Positions 51,987-60,960 are shown, numbered from the stretch's first letter. The stretch: 64,000 bases of DNA from Deltaproteobacteria bacterium (GCA_016703535.1 JADJBV010000001.1:3214001-3278000), one strand, 5' to 3'. A program made the numbers and translations. Notes: generated by a model from the letters alone, not told the origin.

Positions 51987-52553
51987 TCATTCGTGAACCC
52001 GGTTCTTGGCACGCTCGACCGCGGCCAGAATTGCCTCAGCTGTCTTGGTCCACGTGAACGGCTTGGCGTATTGCCGGTTGTGCGCGCCGACGAACTCGTA
52101 AATCGCGCTCCGAAGCTCCGGAACGCTCGTGAAGACCCCTCGATGCACTGCGCGTCGCTCCAGCACCGAGAACCAAGTCTCGACCGCGTTGAGCCACGAT
52201 GCGCTCGTCGGCGTGAAGTGGAGCTGGAAGCGAGGGTGGGCTTCAAGCCACGCAAGTACTTCGGGGGTCTTGTGCGTGCTGCTGTTGTCCAAGATGATGT
52301 GAACCGAGGGCGCCGACGCGGTGGGACGATCGATGAGGTCGAGGAACTGGATGAACTCTGCGGCGCGGTGCTTCTTGGTGACCCGGCCGATCACCTTGCC
52401 CGTGGCCAGGTCCATCGCCGCGTAAAGGCTAACCGTGCCATGGCGCTTGTAGTCGTGCGTCCGGCGCGCGACCTGTCCGGGCCGAAGCTGGAACATGGGC
52501 TGAGTCCGGTCGAGGGCTTGGATCTGGGTCTTCTCATCAACCGACAAGACCAA
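51987..52553 (-). CDS. IS630 transposase, DDE part (ORF B), copy A
   Basis: 188 aa. Contains SVDEKTQIQALDRTQP (first catalytic Asp), HIILDNSSTHKTP (second Asp) and SWLNAVETWFS (Glu), the IS630/Tc1-type DDE triad, with FTPTSASWLN in the usual place. It reads on from the N-terminal DNA-binding frame only after a +1 shift in the sequence AAACCCGCCCGAG (52560s), where the neighbouring copy type has one fewer C. This could be a programmed shift or a mutation. Confidence 0.88.
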   Translation of the reverse strand: MVLSVDEKTQIQALDRTQPMFQLRPGQVARRTHDYKRHGTVSLYAAMDLATGKVIGRVTKKHRAAEFIQFLDLIDRPTASAPSVHIILDNSSTHKTPEVLAWLEAHPRFQLHFTPTSASWLNAVETWFSVLERRAVHRGVFTSVPELRSAIYEFVGAHNRQYAKPFTWTKTAEAILAAVERAKNRVHE

Positions 52554-53061
52554 GGCGTTCTCGGGCGGGTTTCATGTATAGGCCGACAACGTCAACGACC
52601 TTCTCGGCGAACCTCGGGTCGCGGCTGATCTTGAACGACTTCACGCGGTGAGGTTTAAGGCCAGCCGCATCCCAAACCTGGGCTACCTGGTGCTTCGTCA
52701 CCTTCGCGGCGACCGCCATGGTGCGCACGCTCCAATGCGTCGCTCCCTCGGGCAGCTCTTCGATCGTCTTGCTCAAGATCTCCATCATGGCGTCGTGGTC
52801 GAGTGTTCGCGGGCGACCGCTGCGTTGGCGCTCCGCGAGGCCCTCAAGTCCCTCTTCAGAGAACCGCCAGATCCACTTGTAAACACTGCGGGCACTGACG
52901 CCGAGCGTATCCGCGATCTCGTCGGCGGGCTTGCCCTCGCGCGTCATCAAGATGATCCGCGCGCGCATCGCGGTCGCGTTGTCCGTCTTGCGTCCGCGCG
53001 CCCATCGCTGCAGGGTGATCCGGTCTTCTCTCGAGACGTTCAGCTCGCGTGGATTGCTCAC
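52537..53061 (-). CDS. IS630 transposase, DNA-binding part (ORF A), copy A
   Basis: 174 aa. Two helix-turn-helix units: a Homeodomain-like one (ALVMRARIILMTREGKPADEIADTLGVSARSVYKWIWRF in essence) and a winged-helix one (WSVRTMAVAAKVTKHQVAQVWDAAGLKPHR). The end (VVGLYMKPARERLGLVG) leaves the expected family sequence at the frame change. It overlaps ORF B by 17 bp. Confidence 0.88.
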   Translation of the reverse strand: MSNPRELNVSREDRITLQRWARGRKTDNATAMRARIILMTREGKPADEIADTLGVSARSVYKWIWRFSEEGLEGLAERQRSGRPRTLDHDAMMEILSKTIEELPEGATHWSVRTMAVAAKVTKHQVAQVWDAAGLKPHRVKSFKISRDPRFAEKVVDVVGLYMKPARERLGLVG

Positions 53062-53174
53062 GCCATTGAGTATCGGCGAGCGTTCAAACTTGATCCGTAC
53101 TTTTCGGACGGGACACTAGTCCCCTGGAAACGGAATCCGTAGCAAAACTCGACCGGCTCTGATCTGGTCTGGCC

Positions 53175-53678
53175 ATGGCCCGAACTGGACGCCCCAAGGT
53201 GGAGCTCGTCGTGACCGAAGACGAACGCACAGAGCTGAAGCGACTGGTTAGGCGAGCGCGCATCAATCGCGACGTTGCGTTTCGAGCACGAATTGTCCTG
53301 GCGTGCTCCGATGAGCCGTCAAACACGGTCGTTGCCCGCCGCCTTCGATGCACTGGTCAGACTGTAGGCAAGTGGCGCTCGCGGTTCATCGAGGAGCGGA
53401 TGGATGGTCTCTACGATGAACCGAGGGTTGGTGGGCCTCGGCGAATCAGCGACGAAGACGTCGAAGCTGTGGTCGTGAAGACGCTCGAGTCGAAGCCAGA
53501 CGGGCAGACGCACTGGAGCACGCGCGGCATGGCCGAAAAGGTCGGCATGAGTCACGCGACCATCGGTCGCATCTGGCGAACGTTCGGGCTGGAAGCCGCA
53601 CGTCTCCGGAGTCGTTCAAGCTGTCGCCGGACCCGCAACTTGTCGAGAAGATCCGAGACGTCGTTGGGCTTTACATGA
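53175..53678 (+). CDS. IS630 transposase, DNA-binding part (ORF A), copy B
   Basis: 167 aa. The HTH part is ELVVTEDERTELKRLVRRARINRDVAFRARIVLACSDEPSNTVVARRLRCTGQTVGKWRSRF and a second HTH follows (THWSTRGMAEKVGMSHATIGRIWRTFGLE). After FGLE the frame drifts from the family sequence. The expected KPHVS and then ESFKLSPDPQLVEKIRDVV appear in the two other frames between 53593 and 53674, as if two single G insertions had occurred. Confidence 0.82.
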   Translation: MARTGRPKVELVVTEDERTELKRLVRRARINRDVAFRARIVLACSDEPSNTVVARRLRCTGQTVGKWRSRFIEERMDGLYDEPRVGGPRRISDEDVEAVVVKTLESKPDGQTHWSTRGMAEKVGMSHATIGRIWRTFGLEAARLRSRSSCRRTRNLSRRSETSLGFT

Positions 53679-54268
53679 ACCCACCTGCGAATGCGGTCGT
53701 GTTCGCGGTTGATGAAAAGTCTCAGATCCAAGCACTTCAGCGCGCACAACCGGTTCTTCCGATGGATCTCGGTCAGCCCGAACGGCAGACGCACAACTAC
53801 GTCCGCAACGGGACGCTCGACCTATTCGCAGCACTCAACGTCGCGACCGGCGAGGTCCTGGCTCGCTGCAAGCCGCAGCACCGCGCCAAGGACTTCGTCG
53901 ACTTCCTTCGCGAACTCGATAGACACGTGGAGCCTTCACTCGAGGTTCACGTCGTCCTCGACAATCTCTCAACGCATAAGGCTCCGGCGGTGCATCGGTT
54001 CATGATCCGTCACCCGAGATTTCACCTGCACTTCACACCCACCTACGCCTCCTGGCTGAACCTCGTGGAGCGCTTCTTCGGACTGCTCACCGAGCAAGCG
54101 CTCAAGCGCGGTTCGTTCACCAGCATCCAGAACTTGCGAACCGCCATCCTGGACTACGTCGCAGGCCACAACATCCGCAGGAAGCCATTCCGCTGGATCA
54201 AGACGGCTGATGAAATCCTCGAAAAAATGCGACGCTTCGGACTTCGCACCGAGCGTGCGCACGGCTAG
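53675..54268 (+). CDS. IS630 transposase, DDE part (ORF B), copy B
   Basis: 197 aa. DDE motifs are FAVDEKSQIQALQRAQP, HVVLDNLSTHKAP and SWLNLVERFFGLL. The same frame extends upstream to at least 53609 with family sequence (ESFKLSPDPQLVEKIRDVVGLYM), which shows the shift lies before this gene's first ATG. It may be expressed as a fusion by frameshifting, or be inactive. Confidence 0.85.
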   Translation: MNPPANAVVFAVDEKSQIQALQRAQPVLPMDLGQPERQTHNYVRNGTLDLFAALNVATGEVLARCKPQHRAKDFVDFLRELDRHVEPSLEVHVVLDNLSTHKAPAVHRFMIRHPRFHLHFTPTYASWLNLVERFFGLLTEQALKRGSFTSIQNLRTAILDYVAGHNIRRKPFRWIKTADEILEKMRRFGLRTERAHG

Positions 54269-54303
54269 CGGACTTATGTTTCGAACCGCGGATCCAGGGG
54301 ACT

Positions 54304-55560
54304 AGCAGGGTGCGGAAAAACGGGCACCTTCCGACCGATCCCACCGACGGTCCCGGCGTGATCTGATCAGGGGCGTGCGAGGCAAGCCGAACAAGCAGCA
54401 GTCGATGCTCGGGCTGATGAACCCGTCTGACCGGATCCCGAAGGACCACCCGCTCCGCCGGATCAAGTCCCTGGCTGACGAGATTCTTCGGCAGATGGGG
54501 CCGAGGTTTAACGCTATGTACTCGAAAACAGGGCGTCCTTCGATCCCGCCTGAACAACTGCTGAAGGGCAGCTTACTGATGGCCCTCTACACGATCCGAA
54601 GCGAACGGCAGTTCTGCGAGCAGCTCAACTACAACCTGCTCTACCGGTGGTTCCTCGACATGGACATGCTCGACGAGGCGTTCGATCCGACAACGTTCGG
54701 GAAGAATCGGAGTCGGCTGATGACGCACGACGCGGCCGGCAGGTTCTTCGAGTTGGTGGTCGAGGCCGCCCGTGCGGCGGGACTCACCAGCAATGAGCAC
54801 TTTTCGGTAGATGGGACGCTGATCGACGCAGCCGCGTCGCTCAAGAGCTTCAAATCGAGGGACGACGACAAAACCGACCCGCCTGGCGGCGGCGGCGACA
54901 ATCCCGACGTCGACTTTCACGGCGAGAAGCGGAGCAACGAGACCCACGAATCTACGACCGATCCCGAGGCAAAGCTGATGAGGAAGGGTCTTGGAAAGGA
55001 GGCGAAGCTCTCCTTCGCGGGACACGGCATCATCGAAAACAAGAACGGTATCCTGGTCGCGATCGAAGTAACGCATGCGACCGGCAAAGCCGAACGCGAA
55101 GCAGCACTGGCTATGCTCGACGGACTCAACCTCCCGACCGGTGCAACGCTCGGCGCCGACAAGGGCTACGACACACGTGACTTCGTTCAAGCCTGTCGCG
55201 ACCGTAACCTGGTTCCGCATGTCGCCCAGAAGACCAAGTACTCGGCTCTGGACGAACGGACGACTCGGCACGAGGGCTATCGGGTGAGTCAACGAAAGCG
55301 GAAGCGGATCGAGGAGGTTTGGGGCTGGGCGAAGGTGTTCGGCGGGCTGCGCAGGACTCGCTTCGTGGGACTGGCCAAAACGAGATTCACCGCCCAACTG
55401 ATCGGCGCCGCCTACAACCTGATCAGAATAGCGAGATTGGTCGCCGCGTAGGACCCCGCAAGGGGAGAAAAGAACCCGCAAGGCGGGCAGGCCAAAACTG
55501 AAGACGCGCCAGAACGGTGAATTTCTACGCCGATTGCGCAGTTTTTCCGCACCCTGCTAG
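54304..55560 (+). mobile_element. IS5-family insertion sequence
   Basis: Perfect 19-bp inverted ends TAGCAGGGTGCGGAAAAAC (54303-54321 and complement at 55542-55560), flanked by CTAG on both sides (54302-54305 and 55558-55561), the YTAR-type target expected for IS5 group elements. One intact transposase gene. The left end abuts IS630 copy B with a shared CTAG. Confidence 0.88.
54375..55451 (+). CDS. IS5-family transposase
   Basis: 358 aa, full length and in one frame. The N-terminal DUF772-like region (MLGLMNPSDRIPKDHPLRRIK, LLKGSLLMALYTIRSERQFCEQL) precedes the DDE core: Asp in HFSVDGTLIDAAAS, Asp in LGADKGYDTRDF and Glu in RIEEVWGWAK, followed by GGLRRTRF. This is the only one of the three stacked elements here with an uninterrupted transposase and perfect ends, so it is probably the youngest and still active. 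Confidence 0.93.
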   Translation: MRGKPNKQQSMLGLMNPSDRIPKDHPLRRIKSLADEILRQMGPRFNAMYSKTGRPSIPPEQLLKGSLLMALYTIRSERQFCEQLNYNLLYRWFLDMDMLDEAFDPTTFGKNRSRLMTHDAAGRFFELVVEAARAAGLTSNEHFSVDGTLIDAAASLKSFKSRDDDKTDPPGGGGDNPDVDFHGEKRSNETHESTTDPEAKLMRKGLGKEAKLSFAGHGIIENKNGILVAIEVTHATGKAEREAALAMLDGLNLPTGATLGADKGYDTRDFVQACRDRNLVPHVAQKTKYSALDERTTRHEGYRVSQRKRKRIEEVWGWAKVFGGLRRTRFVGLAKTRFTAQLIGAAYNLIRIARLVAA

Positions 55561-55625
55561 AGAAGGCAGAGGTGGCCCAGGCGTCGGCGGAGAAGATGGT
55601 CCGCCGACGCCAGCGAGAAGCCAGA

Positions 55626-56675
55626 CTACGGGACGATGACGAACGTGTTCTTGTCGCCAGTGGTCTGGCGCATCAGGCCCACGGTGGTCCAGTCGTTCGC
55701 GCCCTGGGCGCGAGTCTGAACCGTGACACCCTCAAGGTACGCGCCGTTGGCCGCGCTCTTATACTCGAGGCCACCCGTGCCGTCCGGCTCCGGCGCCATC
55801 ACGAACACGAACTGCGGCTGGTCACCCGACTTGGCCCGGCCCGAATACGGCAGAGGGCTACCAGTACCGATGTTCTCGCCCAGCACCATCGTGAAGATGC
55901 CGTCGTTCGCCGTGTCGTCGCCGTCGGCGCCCGTGTCGACCATGTGGATCACGCTCCAGCCCCACTGCGACGACTTCACGCCCAGGCCATCGGCGGGGTT
56001 GAAGTTCGGGAAATCAGTGGACATCGTGGAGGTGTCGACCAAGAAGCGCAGGTCGATCGTTCCGAAGGCCGGGAGCGTGAGCCCCACTGCGTTGATCGGG
56101 GCGTCACTGTTGGCGGGAACGGTGAAGGTGCCGTTGCTCGGGTGCTCCAGGCCCCAGATCCAGTTGCCATCGCTGCCGTTCACCGAGCCGCTGATCGCGC
56201 CATACTCGTACATCTCATCTGCGGCAGGCTTGGCCACCAGGGCTTCGATGCCCCAGCGGTTGTCGTTGGCGGTGGCGCCTTCCGGCTCGTGACCACCAGT
56301 GGACACCGGGCCGTCATCCCAGAGCGTCGCAAAAGGGGCGACCCAGCCGGTCTTGACCATCACTCGGGTCGTGTTGTCGAAGGTGAATGATCCCTTCCAC
56401 GCCAAGCCGCCGGCCTGGTCGTAGACTCGGTTGGCGCTGTCATCGATGGTGAAGTTCACCTTGATGAAGCCCGCGTCCGGTGCCGGACCCGTGTCGCCAG
56501 GGCCGGTGTCGCCGGGGCCGGTGTCGCTCGGACCCGTATCGGCGGTGCCGCCATCGGGGCGGACGCCGGTGTCGGTCGGTGTGGTGCCGCCGTCTGTTTC
56601 GTCGTCATCCGAACAAGCCGCTACGAAGCCGAGGCTGGCGATGCCTCCTACAGCGATCAAACGTCGCCAATTCAT
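55626..56675 (-). CDS. Lipoprotein of the porin operon, possible glucan-binding
   Basis: 349 aa from the ATG at 56675. Lipobox FVAAC, then a DTGPSDTGPGDTGPGDTGP-type linker (about residues 35-65). The mature domain is beta-rich with many Trp/Gly blocks (GGLAWKGSFTFDN, WVAPFATLWDDGP, NWIWGLEHPSNGTFTV, NDGIFTMVLGEN), similar in style to starch-binding or SusE/F-like lipoproteins. No enzyme motif. It is the last gene of a minus-strand operon with a second lipoprotein and a porin; the IS5 element ends 66 bp downstream of it. Confidence 0.65.
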   Translation of the reverse strand: MNWRRLIAVGGIASLGFVAACSDDDETDGGTTPTDTGVRPDGGTADTGPSDTGPGDTGPGDTGPAPDAGFIKVNFTIDDSANRVYDQAGGLAWKGSFTFDNTTRVMVKTGWVAPFATLWDDGPVSTGGHEPEGATANDNRWGIEALVAKPAADEMYEYGAISGSVNGSDGNWIWGLEHPSNGTFTVPANSDAPINAVGLTLPAFGTIDLRFLVDTSTMSTDFPNFNPADGLGVKSSQWGWSVIHMVDTGADGDDTANDGIFTMVLGENIGTGSPLPYSGRAKSGDQPQFVFVMAPEPDGTGGLEYKSAANGAYLEGVTVQTRAQGANDWTTVGLMRQTTGDKNTFVIVP

Positions 56676-56750
56676 CCCGTCCATATTCTTCTCTCCTTCT
56701 GTCTAAGCCTACTCGCCGCACCCAACACTGGGCCCGACGTGAGGGCCGTC

Positions 56751-58112
56751 TCACTGTCCCTCGGCGCCTTCACATTCGATGGTGGCCGGGCCAATGCCCG
56801 ACGGCGTAATCCACTCGTCGAGGGTGCAGTTGTTATCCAAATCGATGGGACGTTCCCGAGCGTCGGGAATTCCGTCCATGTTCACGTCCGTGTCCCAGGT
56901 GACCACGCCGCGGCCACGCCGGTTCAGGTTGGACTTGTCTTTGTTGGTCGCCTCTTCGCCGAAGTTGTCTTGGCGGTAGACGAAGTTGTCGCCGTTCACG
57001 TCGACGATCTCGAGGATGTGCTGGTTGCCGGGCCACTCTTCGCTGCCGGTCCACAAGGCGCCTTGAGTGCCCCAGGTGTACTTGTAGCCAATGCGCAGGC
57101 CCTTGGGCAGCGTGTAGCTCACGGTCCAGATGTTGTCGCCCGCGACCGCGTCGCCGTTGGTGCCGTCGTCGAACATCGGGACGGTGTTGGGGGTCCAGCC
57201 GGCGGTGTTGCCCATGCTGGCGTCGATGGCCGAGTCCTGGATGGGCGACTCCATGTGGATGCCACCCACGAAGAACATCCGCTTGTTGGGCTCGTCCCGG
57301 ACCCACTTGAAGCGGTTGATGGCGTCGCAGTTGCCGTCCTTGAGGCCGTCGTTGAAGTTGACCTCGAGGACCACCCGGATCCGCTCCTTGTCGAGGCAAC
57401 CGTCGAGGGGCACCAGCCGGGCGGCCCGGCCCAAGGCCACGTCGAAGGCAGTGGAGGCGGTGTCGACCTGCTGATCTCCGGTGTAGTCGATCTGCACCTC
57501 GGCCAACCACGGTTCATCCAGAGTGCTCGCCGTGGCCTCGAAGGCGACGTCGAAGGCCGGGTCTTTGATAACCCGGGTCGACTTGTCGAGGCGGGCGGCG
57601 GCGATCACCTTCTCCACCATGCCCAAGAAGACGGCCTGATCGCTGCCGACCTCGGCGTAGCCCCTTTCGGCCTCCAGCAGGGAGGTCCGCATGATGGTCG
57701 GGGTGATCACCTGGAGCGTGCGGCTCTTGGCTGACATCGCTGCATCGATGGCCAACACCGTGGCGGTGCTGCGTGGATCCAACACCACCCCCGCCACGGT
57801 CGCGTCCTTGTCGAGGACCGGCAAAAACGCCTGCAGCCGGCTTTCGCCCTGTTCGGCGACGAGCCTCAGGTTGGCGTAGTCGGTGGAGGGCAACTCGAGG
57901 GTGAAGGTGTTCCCGCGAACGTCTACGTCAATGGCCTCCACCGCGGTCCCGTCCGGCTTGATCACCGTGACCGTCTCCGGAGCGTTGGCCACCGTGCCCT
58001 GAATGACCGAGACCGGCAGCACGTATTCGGTGTCGGTCAGATCCGCGACCAGCGCCTCCAGGCCGCAACCTGGGAGCCACACCGCGGCAATGATGCAACC
58101 CAACTTGCGCAT
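56751..58112 (-). CDS. Lipoprotein with starch-binding-like domain
   Basis: 453 aa from the ATG at 58112, 2 bp after the porin stop. Lipobox WLPGC. The N-terminal ~180 residues are an unrecognised beta domain. The middle part contains PMFDDGTNGDAVAGDNIWTVSYTLP and YKYTWGTQGALWTGSEEWPGNQHILEIVDVNGDNFV, the pattern of CBM20/CBM48-like or 'choice-of-anchor' glucan-binding domains (Trp-rich with a D.W.GD.N turn). It ends with a Ca-binding-like DTDVNMDGIPDARERPIDLDNN. It probably holds alpha-glucan at the surface near the porin. Confidence 0.7.
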   Translation of the reverse strand: MRKLGCIIAAVWLPGCGLEALVADLTDTEYVLPVSVIQGTVANAPETVTVIKPDGTAVEAIDVDVRGNTFTLELPSTDYANLRLVAEQGESRLQAFLPVLDKDATVAGVVLDPRSTATVLAIDAAMSAKSRTLQVITPTIMRTSLLEAERGYAEVGSDQAVFLGMVEKVIAAARLDKSTRVIKDPAFDVAFEATASTLDEPWLAEVQIDYTGDQQVDTASTAFDVALGRAARLVPLDGCLDKERIRVVLEVNFNDGLKDGNCDAINRFKWVRDEPNKRMFFVGGIHMESPIQDSAIDASMGNTAGWTPNTVPMFDDGTNGDAVAGDNIWTVSYTLPKGLRIGYKYTWGTQGALWTGSEEWPGNQHILEIVDVNGDNFVYRQDNFGEEATNKDKSNLNRRGRGVVTWDTDVNMDGIPDARERPIDLDNNCTLDEWITPSGIGPATIECEGAEGQ

Positions 58113-58114
58113 GG

Positions 58115-60070
58115 CTACCACCCTACCTCGACCGTCGCCTTGGACCGCCAGACGTTCCACAGCTGGTCCGGCGATCCGGGACGGTCGCGATCTTGATCCT
58201 TATGAAAGTACTCGAGCAAGTAGGAGAACGTCAGGCCTCCGAAGTTGTAGCCCGCCGTGAAACGCCCCGTGTGTTTGGTGGTGAAGTAGTCGTAAAAACC
58301 CGTCTCCTGGGAGCCAGATCGGCGAGATTCATCCCAATATTGGTACTCGTAGCCGAGAGCAGTCTTGAGCTCGTCGGTCCACTGGTACTGAACCTGGCCA
58401 AAAAGCAGGTACAAATTGCCCGTGTAGTTGTCGTTCGGGTTGTCGCTTTTGCGCTCGTCGGTGTCGTGCACCCACTTTAGCTTACCTCGGGCGATCAGGC
58501 CGTCGACCCCCGGCACCAAAAGCTCGGCGTTGGCCACCACCAACTGGGTCTGCCGATCCTGGAACTGGTGATAGACGGACCGCGGGTCCCGGCCCCGATC
58601 GAAGACGTTCGCGTAGTCGAAGTCGGCGGTGTAGCTCTGAATGTCGGTGAAGCCGTCGGTGTAGAGGAAGTCGGGGTACTGGTTGTCCACGTCCCGATCT
58701 TGAGCGTTCGTGTTGTAGCCGATGAACGAATATTCGAGGCCCGCGTTGAAGGCGCCGCCCGCGTACTCCACCAAACCCGTCGCGCCGTTCCAGCCGATGA
58801 TCGACTCGAACCACGGCTCGTCGAAGTCGACGAACTCGTTGGCCAGGTTCAAGGTCGGCAGCTGCCCGCCGCCGATGAAGCCGGTGGGCAAGATGCCGTC
58901 GGTCAACAACACGTCGGCCTCCCGGCGGCTGCCAAAGATCGCGTTGTAGTTGGTCGAGATGTTGAAGTATTCGGCCTTGAACGAGAGGCCCATCTCCAGC
59001 GGGTCGTTGACCTCCACCAAGATCTTGCCCGAGGCGCCGACCGAAGCCCGGGGGTCGCCGTTGGCGTCTTGCAGGTAGGTGATCGGCGAAAATCCTTGGT
59101 CTCCCGAGACCGCGTTGGTGGCGTACTCGGGGTTCGCGCGGTTCATGCTGAGGGCGACCAAGCCGGTGATGGTCAGCGGTTCATAGGCCGGTGGCGTGTA
59201 GCGACCGTCGAGACTTCCGTTGATCGCCTGAAAACGAGGCTCCAACGCCACGGCCCGATCGGTGCCCCGGGTGCGATCCGAAAGGCCGGTCCGATCCGGA
59301 TCGTTTCGGTCCGCTTCCCAGTCGTGGATGTAGTTGCCGATCAGGCGCACGTTTAGGCCTTCGATCGGATCGGCGTCCAGCTTGGCGGCGTAGGCCCAGT
59401 CCGCGCCCCAAAAACCGGCCAAGGGATCGGCGTCCTTGAGGCCGGTGGTCCAGCGAGGCCCGATGAACAACTTGGGCAAGGCGATGGCGCCCGCCAAATA
59501 CCGAACTTGATCGCCGAAGTTGCCCTCGAAGAAGACGCCGTTGCCGTTGTCCCGATCGATGTAGCGGGACTTGCCGATGGTCCACTCGTTGAACATGCCG
59601 AAGTCGGTGGCGCCGATGCTGACCCACCGCACCGTGGGGATAGGCAAGGCCGCGCGAATCCAGACGCCCCGCAGCTTCATGTATTGGGCGTAGTTCATGC
59701 CCAAGGACTCGCCCGAGGTGTTTTCGGTGAAGAGGGTGTCGGTCGGCGAGTCCCAGCGGATGTCGCCGTTTTCCCACCACGACTGCCACAAGGCGCCCCA
59801 GCGGCTCTGGAGGCGCACGCCCGAGGTGATGTACTTGCTGACCCGGCCTTGGATGTTGAGCTCGAACTCGCTGCAGACGCCGTTGCTGCCGCCGATGTTG
59901 TCGGGCCAAAACGGGTTGGAGAGCGACAGACAGCCGCGGCTGGCGTCGTTCTTGTACATGAACTTGGTGTAGATCTTCCCGTTGAGCTCGAAGTTGCCGG
60001 TCTCGGCCCACCCGGGGACCGGCGCCGCCACCACCACGCCCAAGAGGGCCACTGCCAGCCAGGTGCGCAT
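58115..60070 (-). CDS. Large outer-membrane porin-like barrel
   Basis: 651 aa from the ATG at 60070, 7 nt after AAGGAG. Signal peptide to PVPGWAE. The mature protein has regular amphipathic strands with aromatic residues (RLQSRWGALWQSWWENGDIRW, FNAGLEYSFIGYN, TALGYEYQYWDESRR, GRFTAGYNFGGLTFSYLLEYFH) and ends in an aromatic residue (KATVEVGW), as outer-membrane barrels do. Length suggests 20 or more strands. Next to glucan-binding lipoproteins, it is the likely channel for maltodextrins. It is not a TonB-dependent SusC homologue: no plug domain or TonB box is visible. Confidence 0.75.
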   Translation of the reverse strand: MRTWLAVALLGVVVAAPVPGWAETGNFELNGKIYTKFMYKNDASRGCLSLSNPFWPDNIGGSNGVCSEFELNIQGRVSKYITSGVRLQSRWGALWQSWWENGDIRWDSPTDTLFTENTSGESLGMNYAQYMKLRGVWIRAALPIPTVRWVSIGATDFGMFNEWTIGKSRYIDRDNGNGVFFEGNFGDQVRYLAGAIALPKLFIGPRWTTGLKDADPLAGFWGADWAYAAKLDADPIEGLNVRLIGNYIHDWEADRNDPDRTGLSDRTRGTDRAVALEPRFQAINGSLDGRYTPPAYEPLTITGLVALSMNRANPEYATNAVSGDQGFSPITYLQDANGDPRASVGASGKILVEVNDPLEMGLSFKAEYFNISTNYNAIFGSRREADVLLTDGILPTGFIGGGQLPTLNLANEFVDFDEPWFESIIGWNGATGLVEYAGGAFNAGLEYSFIGYNTNAQDRDVDNQYPDFLYTDGFTDIQSYTADFDYANVFDRGRDPRSVYHQFQDRQTQLVVANAELLVPGVDGLIARGKLKWVHDTDERKSDNPNDNYTGNLYLLFGQVQYQWTDELKTALGYEYQYWDESRRSGSQETGFYDYFTTKHTGRFTAGYNFGGLTFSYLLEYFHKDQDRDRPGSPDQLWNVWRSKATVEVGW

Positions 60071-60081
60071 CACAAGACTCC

Positions 60082-60960
60082 TTAGCGGGCGCTCGGATAG
60101 ATCATCGGCACCACGGCCAGGTCTTCCGGCTTCGGCTCGGTCGCCGCTTGGTTGTACTTCTTGAGGGCTTCGTGTTGGGCGGCGGCCTCGTCGGCGGCGC
60201 CAGTGGCCTTGCCGGCGAAGATGTCCATCACCTGCGGATCGTTGTCGTAATCAGTGCCGCCGCCGAAGCGGTGTTGGCCCTCGAACTCGTTGACCTTGCG
60301 GGTCAACAGATCGGTCTTGGCCGGGAAACCTTCGTTGGACTGCACCAGCACCTGGTAGCCCCAGGTCGGAGCGGGTACGCCGCCGAGCTGGGCGGTGTCG
60401 ACCACCGCGATCAAGGTCCGGCCCGAGGCCCGGGTGATCTTGGGGACGATGATCTTGTCCTTCCACTGGGGCGCCTTCTGATCGATCTCGGAGTTCACCC
60501 GGGTCGGTCCTTGAGGGCTGATGATCACCACCCGATCCCAGGCCTCATCCGCCGCGAAGCGAACGTTGGTGCCCGGCAAGCTGTCTTGCACTCCGCTGCC
60601 CGGGGTGTGGTCGGTGTCCAGGTGGATGAAGCCCATCTGCACCGAAAAGCCGTTGCCGCCCCAAGCCTTGCTGTCCCAGGGGTCCGAGATCTTCTGGTTG
60701 ACCGTCACCCGGAACTCGGTGGTGTCGCCGTTGTGCACCACCTCCAGCTTGCGCAGATCGAAGCTGCCCGGCTCATAGACCTTGTCGGTCGGATAGGTGA
60801 AGGTGCCGGGACCGTTGTCGTCCCCGGCCGGATCCTCGAAGACCAGCCCCGCTTCGGCGCCGCCTCCGCCACCACCCGCGGCCGATCCACCGCCTTTGGC
60901 CGCACAACCGGCGAACAAGGCCAGGGCAAAAAGTTCAGGAAGACGGGCCGAAACTTTCAT
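60082..60960 (-). CDS. Lipoprotein with glucodextranase C-terminal-like module
   Basis: 292 aa from the ATG at 60960, preceded by GAGGT; the frame is open further upstream. Lipobox LFAGC, a Gly-rich linker, then VFEDPAGDDNGPGTFTYPTDKVYEPGSFDLRKLEVVHNG, again matching the DPxGDDxGPGxxxYP module (as in the 46593 gene), with LGGVPAPTWGYQVLVQSNEG later. These modules are known from glucodextranase and related alpha-glucan enzymes and are taken as binding domains. It is the first gene of the porin operon, 12 bp before the porin. Confidence 0.78.
   Translation of the reverse strand: MKVSARLPELFALALFAGCAAKGGGSAAGGGGGGAEAGLVFEDPAGDDNGPGTFTYPTDKVYEPGSFDLRKLEVVHNGDTTEFRVTVNQKISDPWDSKAWGGNGFSVQMGFIHLDTDHTPGSGVQDSLPGTNVRFAADEAWDRVVIISPQGPTRVNSEIDQKAPQWKDKIIVPKITRASGRTLIAVVDTAQLGGVPAPTWGYQVLVQSNEGFPAKTDLLTRKVNEFEGQHRFGGGTDYDNDPQVMDIFAGKATGAADEAAAQHEALKKYNQAATEPKPEDLAVVPMIYPSAR

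Larger units (their letters stand above)
51963..53118 (-). mobile_element. IS630-type insertion sequence, copy A
   Basis: Bounded by imperfect inverted ends: TAGTATCCTGTCCGGAAAATGCG at 51963-51985, and on the other strand TAGTGTCCCGTCCGAAAAGTACG at 53096-53118 (18 of 23 positions match). Each end begins with TA, the IS630 target. It contains two minus-strand frames that together encode one transposase. Confidence 0.85.
53117..54304 (+). mobile_element. IS630-type insertion sequence, copy B (distinct from A)
   Basis: Ends carry a 13-bp perfect inverted repeat CTAGTCCCCTGGA, at 53116-53128 and the complement at 54293-54305. It is in the opposite orientation to copy A and shares that element's terminal TA at 53117-53118, so there is no host DNA between them. 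The transposase is only a distant relative of copy A. Confidence 0.82.

Noticed and set aside
58115..60070. SusC/TonB-dependent receptor.
   Set aside because: No TonB box or plug domain is visible and the protein is shorter than usual for SusC; a plain porin fits better.
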